Shown here one piece after another: positions 34,401 through 49,400 of a DNA stretch of 64,000 nt. A program made the position numbers and the translations under genes. Under the pieces are notes generated by a model. The model did not search any database. It saw only the letters and a list, made by a program, of their open reading frames with translations, and was not told the origin of the DNA. Position 1 is the first letter of the stretch. Each line of letters begins with the position of its first letter. The stretch comes from Mytilus californianus (lineage: Eukaryota; Mollusca; Bivalvia; Mytilida; Mytilidae). Where the stretch lies: the NCBI RefSeq assembly GCF_021869535.1, contig NW_026262690.1, positions 66,427,995 through 66,491,994 on the forward strand. The letters run 5' to 3'.

Positions 34401-37400
34401 TGATATGGTACCTTGCAGTACAATTTCATAAAGATCCATACACATAAGTTATTGTCCTGAAACTAAAAAAATGCGTTTTTTTGCCCCTTTATGGCCCGTA
34501 ATTCCTAAAATTTTGAGGCAATTACCCCCAAAATCAATCCCAGCCTTCCCTTTGTGATATGGTACCTTGCAGTACAATTTCAGAGAGATCCATACACTTG
34601 AACACAAGTTATTGTCTGGAAACTAGAAAAATGCTTATTTTTGGCCCCTTTTTGGCCCCTTATTCCTAAACGTTTTGGGCAATTACCTCCAAACTCAATT
34701 CCAGCATTCCCTTTGTGATATGGAACCTTGTAGTACAATTTCATAATGATCCATACACTTACACTAAAGTTATTGTCATGAAACTAGAAAAATGCTTGTT
34801 TTTTGCCCCTTTTTGGCCCCTAATTCCTTAAATTTGGAGGCAATTACCCCCAAAATCAATCCCAGCATTCCCTTTGTGATATGGAACCTTGTGGTACAAT
34901 GTCAGAGAGATCCATACACTAACACACAAGTTATGTCTGGAAGTTACAAAAATGCTTATTTTTGGCCCCTTTTTCCTTAACTGTTGGTACCATAACCCCC
35001 AAAATCAATCCCCACCTTCCTTTTGTGGTATTGAACCTTATGGTAAAATTTCATAGAGATCCATTCACTTAAAATAAAGTTAGAGTGCGAAAACCAATGT
35101 GTTTTCGGATGATGACGACGACGCCAACGTCATACCAATATACGACCACAAAATTTTTTTGCGGTCGTATAAAAATTGGCTGTTGCTTTAATTTTTGGTA
35201 TTTTGTCCTGAATATGCCTTTAACATTGGCTTCTGCATTGAAAGCAAACAACAGTATTGATTGACCAATGGGTGCTTAAAGTACAGTGGCAAATATTACA
35301 TGCATATGCCCTTTAGAGCAAGAATTCCAAATTTTTAGATTCTGTGTAAAGCAAATATATAAATACCTGAGCAATTCTATGATGTTGTATATCTAATACT
35401 CTGGAGACTGCCATCTGCATACCACCAAATACTGCTACAACTTCTAAAATCTTGTCATCAAAACTTGGGGCTTGAAATGTCTGAAATAACGAAACTATTA
35501 CATTAAGAACTTTACATTTTTTTGTGGTCAACTTCTGATTAAAAGCACAATTTTTTTTTTTTACAAAAAATACCCCAAAATATATTGTTTTTTATATAAA
35601 ACCAATCTGCAACACTATTGGACTACTTTTACAATTTCAAAAGTAAGTTATAATTCAAGACTTAAATTCCCTGTAGAATATTATATTTAGCTGAAACATC
35701 TCCAAGAATAATACAGCTACTTCAGTTCATTGTCCTATTTCAATTTGAATTGTTATAAACTTGTTTTTAATCCATAATACACATAATATATGAATCTAAA
35801 AAATATACTCACATCTTTTTCTTTTGTTCCTCCCCAAAAATTAGCACCTCCCATGTAACTGAAATACAAAAAAACATATGTAAGATCTGTAAGTAAAAAC
35901 AGTTATTTCAACAATACAAAACATTGCTTGTTGATTTCACAGTATTATTTCAATACCATATTGAAAACTGTGGTGCATTTAGTGAGGTCAACAATTCTAG
36001 ACATCAAGATTATATAAGAAGTAAGTCGTAGTCATATAAAGACATTCTACCTAAATATAATAAGTATATGCTATTTCAAAGATTTGCTGAGAAGATCTGA
36101 AGTTTCCCTGACAACTTGGTACAAATTTGGTAAATACATCCTGGTCTTTTTGGTGATCGCATGGTCAATTAAAGTACCACTTCCTACATCTATCATCATT
36201 AAAAAAATTATTATTTTAATTCAAATTTAATATAAATTAAATTCAACATATCTTAAGTAAGCAAATGTGTTGACAGAAATATTCTATACAGTTTTCAAGC
36301 AAAAAATGCAATATTTATTGAGCCTTTTTTGTAATTTGAAAACGCTTTTATAGTCTATATTAACTACAGTAAATTGATCCATACCTTGGAATATTGAGTA
36401 TTACAATGCCTTGTAGACTAGGCAGAGGAATTTTCTGTCCATCACATTCTAACTGTACTCGTTGATCTAAGTTTTTGAATGTCCTCTGTAAAATTTCCTT
36501 TCCACCCAGAACGCCATACCACATAAAATTTTTGGTTCTACTTCTGAAACAAAGATTACAATGAAAGTGAAAATGTTCATATTGTCACAATGAAAATTTT
36601 TTAATTAACTGTATTGTTTAGTATATTTCTCAGGAATGATATCATTGATTGAAATAGTTTAATCACTGATAAGTACTGTAGACATTTCACAAACTGACAT
36701 TTACAAATTTCAGAATATTCCTGACAAAGTCCTGCAATGCATGTACTGAAAATTACCCTTTGCAATAGGGGATTTCTGAGATAGTGGCTGCTTCAAAGTT
36801 GAGGTTGAAAAAAATCACACTACAAATTACATTTTTCTAGGACTATGTCTGGTCTTTCTCACAGGCAATTAAAGAAAATTTGAACAGATTCCCACTTAAA
36901 CTTTCTGTTTTAACCATATAATCTTGCTGTTAATGTGACAGGACACATATTATAGGGAGACGACATGTTGTTGGTCAGAACCAAGTCTAACTGTCTGACA
37001 TATTCACATGACGGATTTGAGGTCCCGTGTGTAAAATGAGATCAGATTGGGAGAAACAGACTATTTTGGAAGTACTGTATTGCTTTATACTGTAAACAAC
37101 TGCATTTCCTCTTCCAAAAAAATAAAATATGTATACCCTCATTATTATACATACCTGCATTTTTCTGGATGTTCTTCTCTTTTATTTTGAAAATCTAAGG
37201 AAATTTTTGCATCTAAACCAATTCCAAAATAATTATTCATTACACATTTTTCAATATACTCCCTTCTGAAAAAAAAAAAGAAGAGTAAGGTGTATAACTG
37301 GATCCAATCAACTTACTGTTCAAGTATCTATATTGAAAGTATTATGTATTATCCATTTTAAACCACAATCATATCTTTATATTTTGTTATGTTCTTGAGA

Positions 37401-40400
37401 TATATATGTATGTATAATGAATAGCATTCATTTATAAAAAAAAAACTCAATTTTATCTAATAAGGATAGTAATTTCGACTATTTTAGTTTGTTATAAACA
37501 AAACAATATGCAAATATATGTTTACCTTAATTTCAAATTTTGTCATTATCTAAAGCATATTCCCAAGTATACTATCAGTAAACTGAAAATAATTGCTGAA
37601 ATTTTCATCAATACTTTCTTCTTTAACATTGAAAGTGACAAAACCCTTTACATTATAAAATTCAGTACTTGTCAGTTTCTTCCATAAAGATTATCAATTC
37701 TCTTCTATAAATGGAGGTCATGAGACTTAGACCATAACTTTAAGGCGCTTTCCAATAACATAAATTGGCATAGACACACTAAATTTGGTATCCATTTGTT
37801 TTATTATTGCATGTTTGTTACAAAAACAATTGGTCTGTTTAGTCTATGAGGTCATAATAAAACCAATAGTCATTGTTATGTAACTGTTATGATATGAAGA
37901 ACATATTGTTATAAATTTTATGTAATATAAACAAAAACTGAGGTTTATAAACTCTCAGGGTGATGCGTTTTTTTTCAATTGTCCTATTTTTACCTAGTGT
38001 TAATTTATTAGGGTTTTTGTTTTTTTTGTCTTTGGCAAAATTTAGGTTTATAATAGAAAGTAACTTTATGTTCTTCTGTTTAACAGATTACTTACGATGG
38101 AATCTCTTCCTCCATCAAAGGAGAGGCTGCAGCACACAAAGCATCAGCATTAGCTAATAGAACTTTACTTATAAAACTACCACCAGCTAATTTAGCTGCT
38201 ATACTACTACTAAGACCTGAAACAAAAATAATATAAATTTAACGTCAAATACTCTAAAAGTTCACATTTAAGAACAAAAATGTAAGTCAGAAACATGCAC
38301 GATCACTTATATATATTAGCATCCTACAATGTACAATTTGAACAGCTTCCTATGCATTTACATATATTTGGCTTTCTATATTTTTTGCTCCAGTTTTCCT
38401 ATTGTAGGGAAATCAAGATAAATGCTTCAAATATAGCAAATTCAGTATACAGAGGATTTCAGTTATTTACATAGCTCACTTTCCATAAAAAATTATGCAA
38501 TTTTACTCGAGGAAAATGAATATGTCCTAAATTGCGTTTTTTATCAATAACAAAAGAAAAAATTTAATGTATAAAAGATATGAACGAATGCATGTAAGAA
38601 CAATGACATGTCCTCTTACATAAAAGGAGTAACCTTGATATTGCTGTATCAATAAATTTTTATTTTAATTATCTAAATGTCATTTTTTTTTCTATATGCA
38701 ATTAACCAAAAGGCAACATGTCATGCAAACAAACTTTCTTTTTTACATTAGAGATAAATAGGAAATGATTCTGTGCTGGTGAAAGTTAGGCAAATAACCG
38801 AATAATGCTTTTATGGATTGTGGGATTAAAAAGAGCCAACTACTGTGGATTCATTTATATTCATGGATACCAATTTTCGTGGATTGAAGAAAATTTGTAT
38901 ATTCGTGAATGTTTAATTTCATGGTTTTGCCAAAGTCCGCATACAAGCATATAGGTCGTTTGTACTTTGTTGAACATTTAAATTCATGGTTTACCTATAA
39001 CCACTAAATCCACGAAAATTAGTTTCCCAGGAATACTAATAATGAGTCCACAGCATATTTAAATATATTTCTTAGTTAATATGAAAAATAAACATAAACT
39101 TTTAGTCGTAAGGAAACCTTTCATAATACAACTGACCAACTGGTGAACTTCTCTTGACAGTTTCAAAGTGTATGTCATTCATGTGCAAGAACTAAGTACA
39201 TTTAAACTGGTTAGTACTGCTTCACAACAAATTAGCATAATTATAAAATATAATGTGCTTGGAGTTAAGTGCAGTGAAATGAGGAATGTTGTATTACTTT
39301 TTTTGTTATATAGTGTTTAATACCACTCTCATACATTCAATACAGTTTCAATAAAAGTAAGTTTACTGTGAAATGCAGCAAGTAAATGACCAGAGCATGT
39401 CTCAATCCTCTACTGTAATGGTAAAATGTAGAAGGGATCTCAAAAGTATATTTCTACCAACTACTTCAAACTCTCTAATAATGAATACCATGATAATCAA
39501 TACATAAACTAAAGTGGTTTTATTACAGCAAATTGTCTCAGTCATAAGATACTTTCTAATTAGGACCCTCAATGACAAGAGCATCAGAATTTAAATATCT
39601 TTAATATTCTGACTTAAATCTAAATGACTGAGTACTTACTAGGTAATGCACCATAATCCACTATAGGTAACCCTAATAATGACATTGGAATGTTATCTTT
39701 AGAGGAACTTTTATTAGACATATTGGAACCTATACTGGATAAGGTACTCATACTACTAATTCTACGTGACGATATAGGCAATATCTTTGGTGATGTGTCT
39801 GAAATAAATAATCATGGTGATATACTGATGTGAGACTAAAATCATGGTAGTGTTTATACATAATACAGTGATGTGCCTAAAATTGGATGTGTACAACAAA
39901 ATGGATAATTTCTGAGAATAGCAGTGCACACATGTGTTTCTAACATATCTTTTTGTTTTCAACTCTTTTTTAATTGCATTTAATAAAGTTCTTATTCCAT
40001 GTGTATTAGCATACAACCTACCTATTTTACTGGCCTTTAACTGGAATCGTGGTGGCATTTCCTCTGAAGTAAACACTGAGAATGATGGAGCTGACCTTGA
40101 GGTATGGTTATCAGCTAACAAGGACCCAGTATGATTATTGTCCAATTCTTCTGTACTTCCCACAGACCTGGACTCATTCTCAAGAAACTGTTGTGTTTGG
40201 GCATTTTGTTCATCAACAGCTTCAAAAAAATATGTTAAAATAAAATACTTTTTTTTTTTATCAAACTTAGGTAATGTGACTGATACAGCATAATTTAATA
40301 AAATATTTTAATTGGAAATTCTTCTTTGTGTGATATTCAATACAATGTAAAGTAGTAAATATGTCTTTTGTACATGTGATATATAATCAGTATCTTTTCA

Positions 40401-43400
40401 GTGTTATGGAATTAAGGCTTTCAAAGATTTACTACATTCAATGTATGTAAGTATTGAATTCCAGCATTGCATTATTTAAATATACTGGTGTATACTAATT
40501 GGTAAAAGTAAAATCAATGATAGACCTTCTTAGTGCATTTGAACAAAATATACGAATATACCTACCTCGCTCTGTATGTTCAATGATTTGTCGGACAGCT
40601 TTCTTTAAACTATTGGCTCTGGACATTAAAGCATCTCTTGGTTTAAATATTGCCTGAAAAATAATTGACATTCATTAAAATGTATGGCATTTTTATAACC
40701 AAAAAATACAGAAAAAGCTTCCAAACAATTTTTCTACTTTTTAATTGAATATAGGGTTCAGGCAGATCACAACAACCCAGGCATCCCACAAAGTAAGTGG
40801 GTCACCATGGGGATAACCTGTACCCTTGCACAAATTCTTCCTAGATTAACTAGGGAGCCTGTGACTACCCAGGCTCATTATTTTCCTTACTCATTAGTTT
40901 AAGGCATAGTGTATATGATCATCGATTTGACCTAATAATTTCCAATATTTCACTTAAGCAAGGTATAATATTAATTTTGGAACTGCAAAATTAACAACAA
41001 CCATCATTTAAAAACATAACTTGGTTTTATAGAATTTTAATCCAATGTATTTCCAAATAAGAGTTTTATATATTTTCTAATTATGAAATTCCAAAATAGG
41101 ATTTTTGACAAAATTTGTGAAAATGAAAACCATAATGAAGGACTATCAATTATAAAGTAGAGTTATTTCCCCTATAAACCTCAAAATCTTTTCTATACAT
41201 TTAATATCATTCTTTCTATGATAAAAAATACTTTAAAAGGTGTAGTTCAAAATTTATAGGTTTCATAATCTCATCCCAGTCGACCAGATCAGATTTTAGC
41301 AGCTGGATAATATTTTTTTTTATTATATACTAAGTGGTAAATACAGGTATATTGTATGTGTAATACAATCAATGCCAATCGTGCTGTATCAACCATCCGT
41401 GATGACATCGATATCAGTCACGGTTACAAAAGCTTTTCAAACCCCTAATCTGTATGACGTCACGTCATCAATATCAATTACTGTTGTAAAGGCTTTATCA
41501 AACCATCTCTATACTTACAGATTTGGTATTTGTTATATTTGTAGTGATTTCATTTGGGACTATATCTCTGTCAGGAGAACCTATACAAGCTTCAGGCTCT
41601 GTCTTCTTTGGTACCTGCAAATTCATGAATTTTGTTAATTTCATACAGACAAATCAACCAGTATCTCTAAAATGCTCAAGGAATTTTATTGCTGTCAGTT
41701 TTGAAAAAAAAACCAGTTTTTCTTTATAAAATTGATTTTACTTTTGAAAACTATGAACAATTAAACAGTATTTACTTCTGGTACATACTCCATCTCTCAG
41801 TATACAGATTTTTTTCATACAGATTAGAAAAAAATCCTTTGATATCAACTAACCTGAGTAGAGGCTTGAGCTTCTTCTTCTAACGTTGTGAGCAAACTTT
41901 CTAATTTTTCATTTAATACATTACACTGAAATGAAAGTTAAAGTATTTTGTTTAACTCATACAATGTCTGTTTTAGTTTGTGCTTTTTTTTTTATAGGTT
42001 GGTTGCCTTGTTAGAATGCAGTCTCATTGAATTTTACCATTTAATTTTATAAATTACTTTGAGTGCAGTTTATTAAATAATTATACCCCCATAACATACT
42101 TTATTGCGTCTGGGTAAATTTGTGACATGATTGGTTTAATGCCGTCATGTGGTAGTGTGACATCAAGTCTACTTTTAATGGTGACATTATCTGTTAATGT
42201 TAATGTATTTCATTGTTTATTTTTATACAAAACTTGACAGAAAAAGTCCTGTGTGCGATAAATTCGTTATAAGGTTCACTACTTACCCCCTACAGATCCA
42301 TAGAGGGTTAGTAAAATGCATAAAGGATTCGTTCTTCGGCCTCACCCTTATGGATATAACTAAACCTAGTCTATGGATCTGTATGGGGTCAGTAGCAAAC
42401 CATATAACTTATAAAAGTAAATTATCTGACCACCAATTTTCCTGATTTTCAGATCATGTAGAAAAACTTTGTAAAGAACAGAATATGAACCATACTAAAA
42501 ATTAACATACAATTAGATATGCCTGATATCATATAAAATAAGATGCCTAGAAATTTAGTTCTAACTGAGTGATTCCTTTTTCAGGACTTGCAATATTAGA
42601 ATTCTAGCAGTTTATATATAAGTTTACAATAAAATCATTGCATACTTTATCAGATATATCAGATTCTTTGCCTTCAGTCTTGTAAGATTCTCCTACTTTG
42701 GCAACAAAATCTTTTACTGTTTCACATAAAACTCTGAAAAATAAAATAATTTTTTATCTTTACTTCTGCTTAGAAAGAAAAATTGTGTTAGGTGGAATAA
42801 GTATCTTTAATATTTGAAGAAGTCCATGTTTATTTGAAGCTCACATTCTGAACAAGGGAAAAATATGTGTAATACTGTACTTTCTGATTAAATAAGTCAA
42901 TTATGATGTGTTTATAATACCATGAGGACACCATAAATGACAAGACCAGCGTATACCATCTTCATATTCATATATCTAAAAATTAACAAATTTGAAACGA
43001 TTTCGAAAATTCTACAATTGTTTTGCCATTTCAGGGGCCAAATAATGGTCCAAATCATACTTCCTCTTTCAAGACAACAATTTATCCCATTCCAGCAATA
43101 TGAAAAAAAAAAAAAAAAAAATAAATAAAAATAAAATGTAATCAAAAAACAATCATCCTAGTAATAAAATACTCAGTACATCTGGGTTTGTTTTCGTATG
43201 TACATTAAAAATATGACTCCTTAATGATATTCAGCAATATATGTTTATCAATATACAGAAATATTGATATTAATTAAAACCTGGAGATATCAATTACTAC
43301 TTACTTTGCAGATGATATAACAACAGAATGATCCTCGGAATGTAATATTTTGGAAAGATGATTAGCAACAGAATCTTCATATACAGATATTAGATCAAAC

Positions 43401-46400
43401 TGAAACATAAATAACTTGTGTAAACAGCTTTAAAGCTATATGATATAGAGTAAAAAGAAGGTTTTGTATGTTTACATTATCTACCATTGTGAATATGAGC
43501 TTTCAGTCATGTGATCATACACATATTCCTCATGTATTTTTTTAGTGAATCAAAATTATAGCTAGATTTTTTATATATTCTTGTTTAAAAAGTGTGTGAA
43601 ATTTTATTTTTTGTTATCATGTGATGTAGAGGCATTAAAAAACAATACTCTGAGATTTCTGTTAACTATTTATATTCAATTTTTCCATTATGATTATACC
43701 TGCTGAGACAGTTTACGAGGTGGAGGCATGGTACCCTCATATGTCCATATACTCCATCTGAAATAAAAAATACCATAACAAATAAGGGTGGTGTTAACAT
43801 TGATTTTTATGGTTGACTTAATAGTAATTTTCACTAATAATACATAAGATATAGTTTTAATTGAGATATTTGTTTAATTTGAACTTTACAAATTGCTCTG
43901 AAATCATAAACAATTAAATACATGTTTAAAACCCATTGCATATGATCTCTTAATATAACCTCTTTTTGGATACTGTTTTACAGAATAGCTGATGTAAAAA
44001 AGGAAACTAAACAAAAAGAATGATCACATAATTTATTCATTATGGATTGAATCAAAACCTCTTAATGGCTGTGAACCATACTAAGATAGTTAAGTTTTAG
44101 TCATTTTATTTTGTAACAAAGATAATCCAAAAGCATATAGATATATTTTGTAAATTATTTGGTATTTTACTGTTTTCAGTTGCACCAAGTCTACAGTACA
44201 TGTATCTAAATTTTTCTAAAAGTTTTTTTTTCCATTTTGACAGCTAGCACTTGTAAATGACGAGAGACCATGCATATGTGAATGTACACTTGAGAGATAT
44301 GACTAAAAAGAACTGTCCTATGTTTGTCTGTAATTTGTGAACTATGTATAGAGAACAGTCTTATAATCAAATGTAAAACTTTACAGTACTGACCTATCTA
44401 ACATTTTTATTTGTGAATGTTCTAGTTTTTCTAATATCACAGGCAGTTGTGTTTCAGCATCAAATGTTGAACCCCATCCTAGTACTCTGGCTAAATCATT
44501 ACCAGTACCAAAGGGTAAAACACCTATCTGACACTGCAAAAAATAAATCATAGTGTTACAAAGAAGGATGGCTGTGAAATAGTAGAATAGATTTTAAATT
44601 TGTTATTTTGTTTCATGCACATATTTTTCTGTACATTCTAGAATTAATGCAATATTGCTGAAAAATTTATAACAAGAAAGTCTTCTAGTGTTTTCTCAAG
44701 ATATAGACCTTTCAAAGGAGTGTCATGCAAATTACCTGTTTATGCAGTTCTAATTTATCAATTTCTGATAAGACCCATCCAACACTACCATCACCACCAC
44801 ATACTAATATTCTAAACTGATCAAACTTCTGGAATAATCTTAGTCTGAAAACATATATATCAAAATTAAAAATATTGGGAATAATATATCTCAGAGATTT
44901 TTATATATTCTACCAATATACTATACTCATTTCATAGCAAGACAAATGCATACCAGATTTTTACTGGTTTAAATGCAAGTTTTTATACTTTTAAACATGA
45001 AATATTAAAATTTTTATTTTTCTATTTTTCAAGAAATGAATGTTTTTTAAAAAAAGAAAACGTAGCTGATCTTATAAATAAATAACATCACTTTAGTTGT
45101 ATATATTTTGTGATACAGTGGTCGGGGAGGAAGTAAATAACCAGATCTTAGAAGTATGGTCACCATTGGTCTTCCTCCGACCGGCAGTAAAACCCATTGC
45201 CAAAGTGGGGCATCCATTTGGCTGTGTGGGATGTACAAATTTGCAGCCATGTCCGGTCAGAATGGGGACGTTAAATCTGATGCCTCGTGTAAAGAGAGTG
45301 CCACGCTCTTTGTACGTTAAGAACCCTTTCAACAACTCTTTGAGGGGTCCCTAGGTGACCTGTTGCAAGGCTGAATTTGGCAGTCTAAATTTCTCCGACC
45401 TTAATCCCGGACGCCTCTATTACAGAACCTACCTATTGTATTTATTGTTAACTTTTTCTTGTCCTGAATATGCATGAAATATTTGCCACTGGACATTAAG
45501 CAACCAACAATCAATCAATCATTTGTTCTGACATCCATTAATCAATTACACAATGGGAACACACCTATACAAAATTTATATTAAACAACAGAACAGTTTG
45601 AATAATACAAAGATTTCCAGCTACTTACCCTGGATGAGGTCCACCATTCATGAGATCAAAAACCTGAGCTGGATTTAAAAGCTGTTTAAATCGTCGTAAA
45701 AACTTTACACCCTATAAAACAGAAGTTTTATGCTTATAAAAACCAAGTTATGTATAAACATACCATTACTAATGAACTAACTGTTAACATCTACATGAAG
45801 ATATATACTGAACCTTTTTTTTTTTGTTATTATGTTTTAATGTATTACATGTACCATTAAAAACAAATATTCTTCAGAACATAGTCTATTCAACGTAATG
45901 AAAAGTTAAGTATAAGCAAACAAGATGTAGGTGTCTGACAGATCCATGCATTACACATCATCACTGTCAAGCTGCTGACCAAATATGAAGTCCTTCTGTA
46001 CAGTAGTTCCTGAGAAAAAAGTGTGACAAAAACCTTTTTGGACAAACAGACAGACAATGTTTGAGTTGGAGTATCATATAATAACAAGAAATGATTGTAA
46101 CAGGATGCTGTTACGAAGTCTCCCAAACGAAGCTCCCATAATTCGTAATTCCCAGGGTCGCCTGACATTGGGCAACATCCAGTGAAAATTGGTTTGGTCC
46201 AGTAAAGTTATATGCATTAGTGATGCCTGGGGACTAACCTTGTATATCATTCAAATCATCTTGGCATGACAAACCAGAATATATATGGTTTAGGGGTGGG
46301 GATCTCAACCATTTACAAGATACTAGAACATTGGGGGTGGGGAGGAACCCCTGGGGACTGACCCTATACTTCATTCAAATGTCCATTACATGACGAACAG

Positions 46401-49400
46401 GAATATATATGGTTTAGGGGTGGGGATCTCAACCATTTACAAGATATTAGAACATTGGGGGTGGGGGGAACCCCTGGGGACTGACTGTATACATCATTCA
46501 AATGTTCGAGACATGACAAATAGGAATATATATGGTTTAGGGGTGGGGATCTCAACCATTTACAAGATATTAGAACTTTCTCAAATGGCAGGGGGTCGGG
46601 ATGACCCCTGGGGACTAACCCTGTATATCATTCAAACCATCTTCGCATGACAAACCAGAATATATATGGTTTAGGGGTGGGGATCTTGACCACTTACAAG
46701 ATATTAGAACATTGGGGGTGGGGGGAACCCCTGGGGACTGACTGTATACGTCATTCAAATGTTCGAGACATGACAAATAGGAATATATATGGTTTAGGGG
46801 TGGGGATCTCAACCATTTACAAGATATTAGAACTTTCTCAAATGGCAGGGGGTCGGGATGACCCCTGGGGACTAACCCTGTATATCATTCAAACCATCTT
46901 CGCATGACAAACCAGAATATATATGGTTTAGGGGTGGGGATCTTGACCACTTACAAGATATTAGAACTTTCTTAAATGGCAGGGGTTGGGGGTGACCCCT
47001 GGGGACTAACCCTGTATTTCATTTGATGTGCTTTATCATGACAAACCAGAATATATATGGTTTAGGGGTGGGGATCTCGACCATTTACAAGATATTAGAA
47101 CTTTCTCAAATGGCAGGGGGTCGGGATGACCCCTGGGGACTAACCCTGTCTATCATTCAAACCATCTTAGCATGACAAACCAGAATATATATGGTTTAGG
47201 GGTGGGGATCTTGACCACTTACAAGATATTAGAACTTTCTTAAATGGCAGGGGGTGGGGGTGACCCCTGGGGACTAACCCTGTATTTCATTTGATGTGCT
47301 TTATCATGACAAACCAGAATATATATGGTTTAGGGGTGGGGATCTCTACCATTTACAAGATTGAGAACTTTCTCAAATGGCAGGGGGTCGGGGAGGAACC
47401 CCTGGGGACTAACCCTGTATATCATTCAAACCATCTTAGCATGACAAACCAGAATATATAGGGTTTAGGGGTGGGGATCTTGACCACTTACAAGATATTA
47501 GAACTTTCTTAAATGGCAGGGGGTGGGGGTGACCCCTGGGGACTAACCCTGTATTTCATTTGATGTGCTTTATCATGACAAACCAGAATATATATGGTTT
47601 AGGGGTGGGGATCTCGACCATTTACAAGATTTAGAACTTTCTCAAATGGCAGGGGGTCGGGGAGGCCCCTGGGGACTAACCCTGTATATCATTCAAACCA
47701 TCTTAGCATGACAAACCAGAATATATATGGTTTAGGGGTGGGGATCTTGACCACTTACAAAGATATTAGAACTTTCTTAAATGGCAGGGGCTGGGGGTGA
47801 CCCCTGGGGACTAACCCTGTATTTCATTTGATGTGCTTTATCATGACAAACCAGAATATATATGGTTTAGGGGTGGGGATCTCGACCATTTACAAGATAT
47901 TAGATCTTTCTCAAATGGCAGGGGGTCGGGATGACCCCTGGGGACTAACCCTGTCTATCATTCAAACCATCTTAGCATGACAAACCAGAATATATATGGT
48001 TTAGGGGTGTGGATCTTGACCACTTACAAGATATTAGAACTTTCTTAAATGGCAGGGGTCGGGGTGACCCCTGGGGACTTACCCTGTATTTCATTTGATG
48101 TGCTTTATCATGACAAACCAGAATATATATGGTTAAGGGGTTGGGATCTCAACCATTTACAAGATATTAGAACTTTCTCAAATGGCAGGGGGTCGGGATG
48201 ACCCCTTGGGACTAACCCTGTATATCATTCAAACCATCTTAGCATGACAAACCAGAATATATTGGGTTTAGGGGTGGGGATCTTGACCACTTACAAGATA
48301 TTAGAACTTTCTTAAATGGCAGGGGGTGGGGGTGACCCCTGGTGACTAACCCTGTATTTCGTTTGATGTGCTTTATTATGACAAACCAGAATATATATGG
48401 TTTAGGGGTGGGGATCTCGACCATTTACAAGGTATTTGAACTTTCTCAAATGGCAGGGGGTTGGGATGACCCCTGGGGACTAACCCTGTATATCATTCAA
48501 ACCATCTTAGCATAACAAACCAAAATATATATGGTTTCGGGGTGGGGATCTCGATCACTTACAAGGTATTAGAACTTTCTTAAATGGCAGGGGGTAGGGG
48601 TGGCCCCTGGGGACTAATTCTGTATTTCATTTAATGGGCTTTATCATTTAGAACATTTTCAATTAAAAAGATTGTGTCTATCACAAACGGTTTTCAATTT
48701 ATAATCATTTGAAAATTTTTAAAAATAAAATCCCATAGGGTTCTATAGTAAAACCCTCCTTTCTTTTTGCCCCTCAAAGTACCCCTTTATAAACCCCATT
48801 GCACAAACAAAACCCTGATTGCACCACTAGACATGTTTGTCTAACATATTGTGAAACCCTAAGTTAATCTGACAAGTGGTTTTGGAGAACGGGTGCGGAC
48901 AAGTTCAAATTTAAAAGCGGCGGAAGAAGAAGAAGAAGAAGAAGAAGAAGAAGAAGAAGAATAATAATAATAATAAGAACTGAGCAAAACCAATAAGTCT
49001 TCCCAAACTTCGTTTGGGAGACTTAATAATAATAACAATGGTATCAGATGGATATGATAAAGCCTTTACCTTTATCTATAAGATATTTCTGATCACTGCA
49101 TAAATGTTATATACAGATGAACAAATAATAGCATCTCAAGCACCTGTGTCGTTTATTACTGTCATAAACTGTTTGTTTTTCTTTTCACATAAGTAAAATT
49201 CAGAAATTTTGTTTTTGGTTCAGCCATTGGTTTTATTTTACAACTCAAAGTCTTTCACAAAAGAATGTTTTTTTTAGGTAATAAGCACTTCAAACTTGAT
49301 TTCAAATGTGGTTAATCAGTTTGAGAAAAATGTGTCCACAAAGGTGGCATCTCTGTGGTGTCATGCTAGTTAACCAAACAGATGCTGCACACTGCCTTAT

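Larger units (their letters stand above)
46097..49024 (+). mobile_element. Helentron/HINE-like non-autonomous element
   Basis: The left end has a small hairpin (GTAACA...TGTTAC, 46097-46114) followed by AAGTCTCCCAAACGAAG (46116-46132). The right end carries its exact reverse complement, 49008-49024, as the right arm of a palindrome starting at 48995. Between them lie a long 134-bp tandem array and (GAA)n/(AAT)n. From family knowledge, subterminal inverted repeats, a 3' hairpin sharing their sequence, a central tandem array and microsatellite-like 3' region are the HINE/DINE-1 layout. Exact insertion boundaries are not established and no Rep/helicase ORF is present. Confidence 0.65.

Noticed and set aside
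39762..40163. 133-residue frame as a separate gene
   Set aside because: It is DGK exon 14 read through into the following intron; the donor at 40016-40021 and phase to exon 15 explain it.
45093..45354. Overlapping open frames on both strands of about 80 residues
   Set aside because: The region is a retroposon-like repeat; no reverse transcriptase or other motif is visible on either strand.
46390..46907. Two 86-residue frames with repeating peptide ([17 protein letters not shown])
   Set aside because: They are by-products of the 134-bp tandem array; the repeated peptide simply reflects the DNA repeat, and the frame is not kept along the array.
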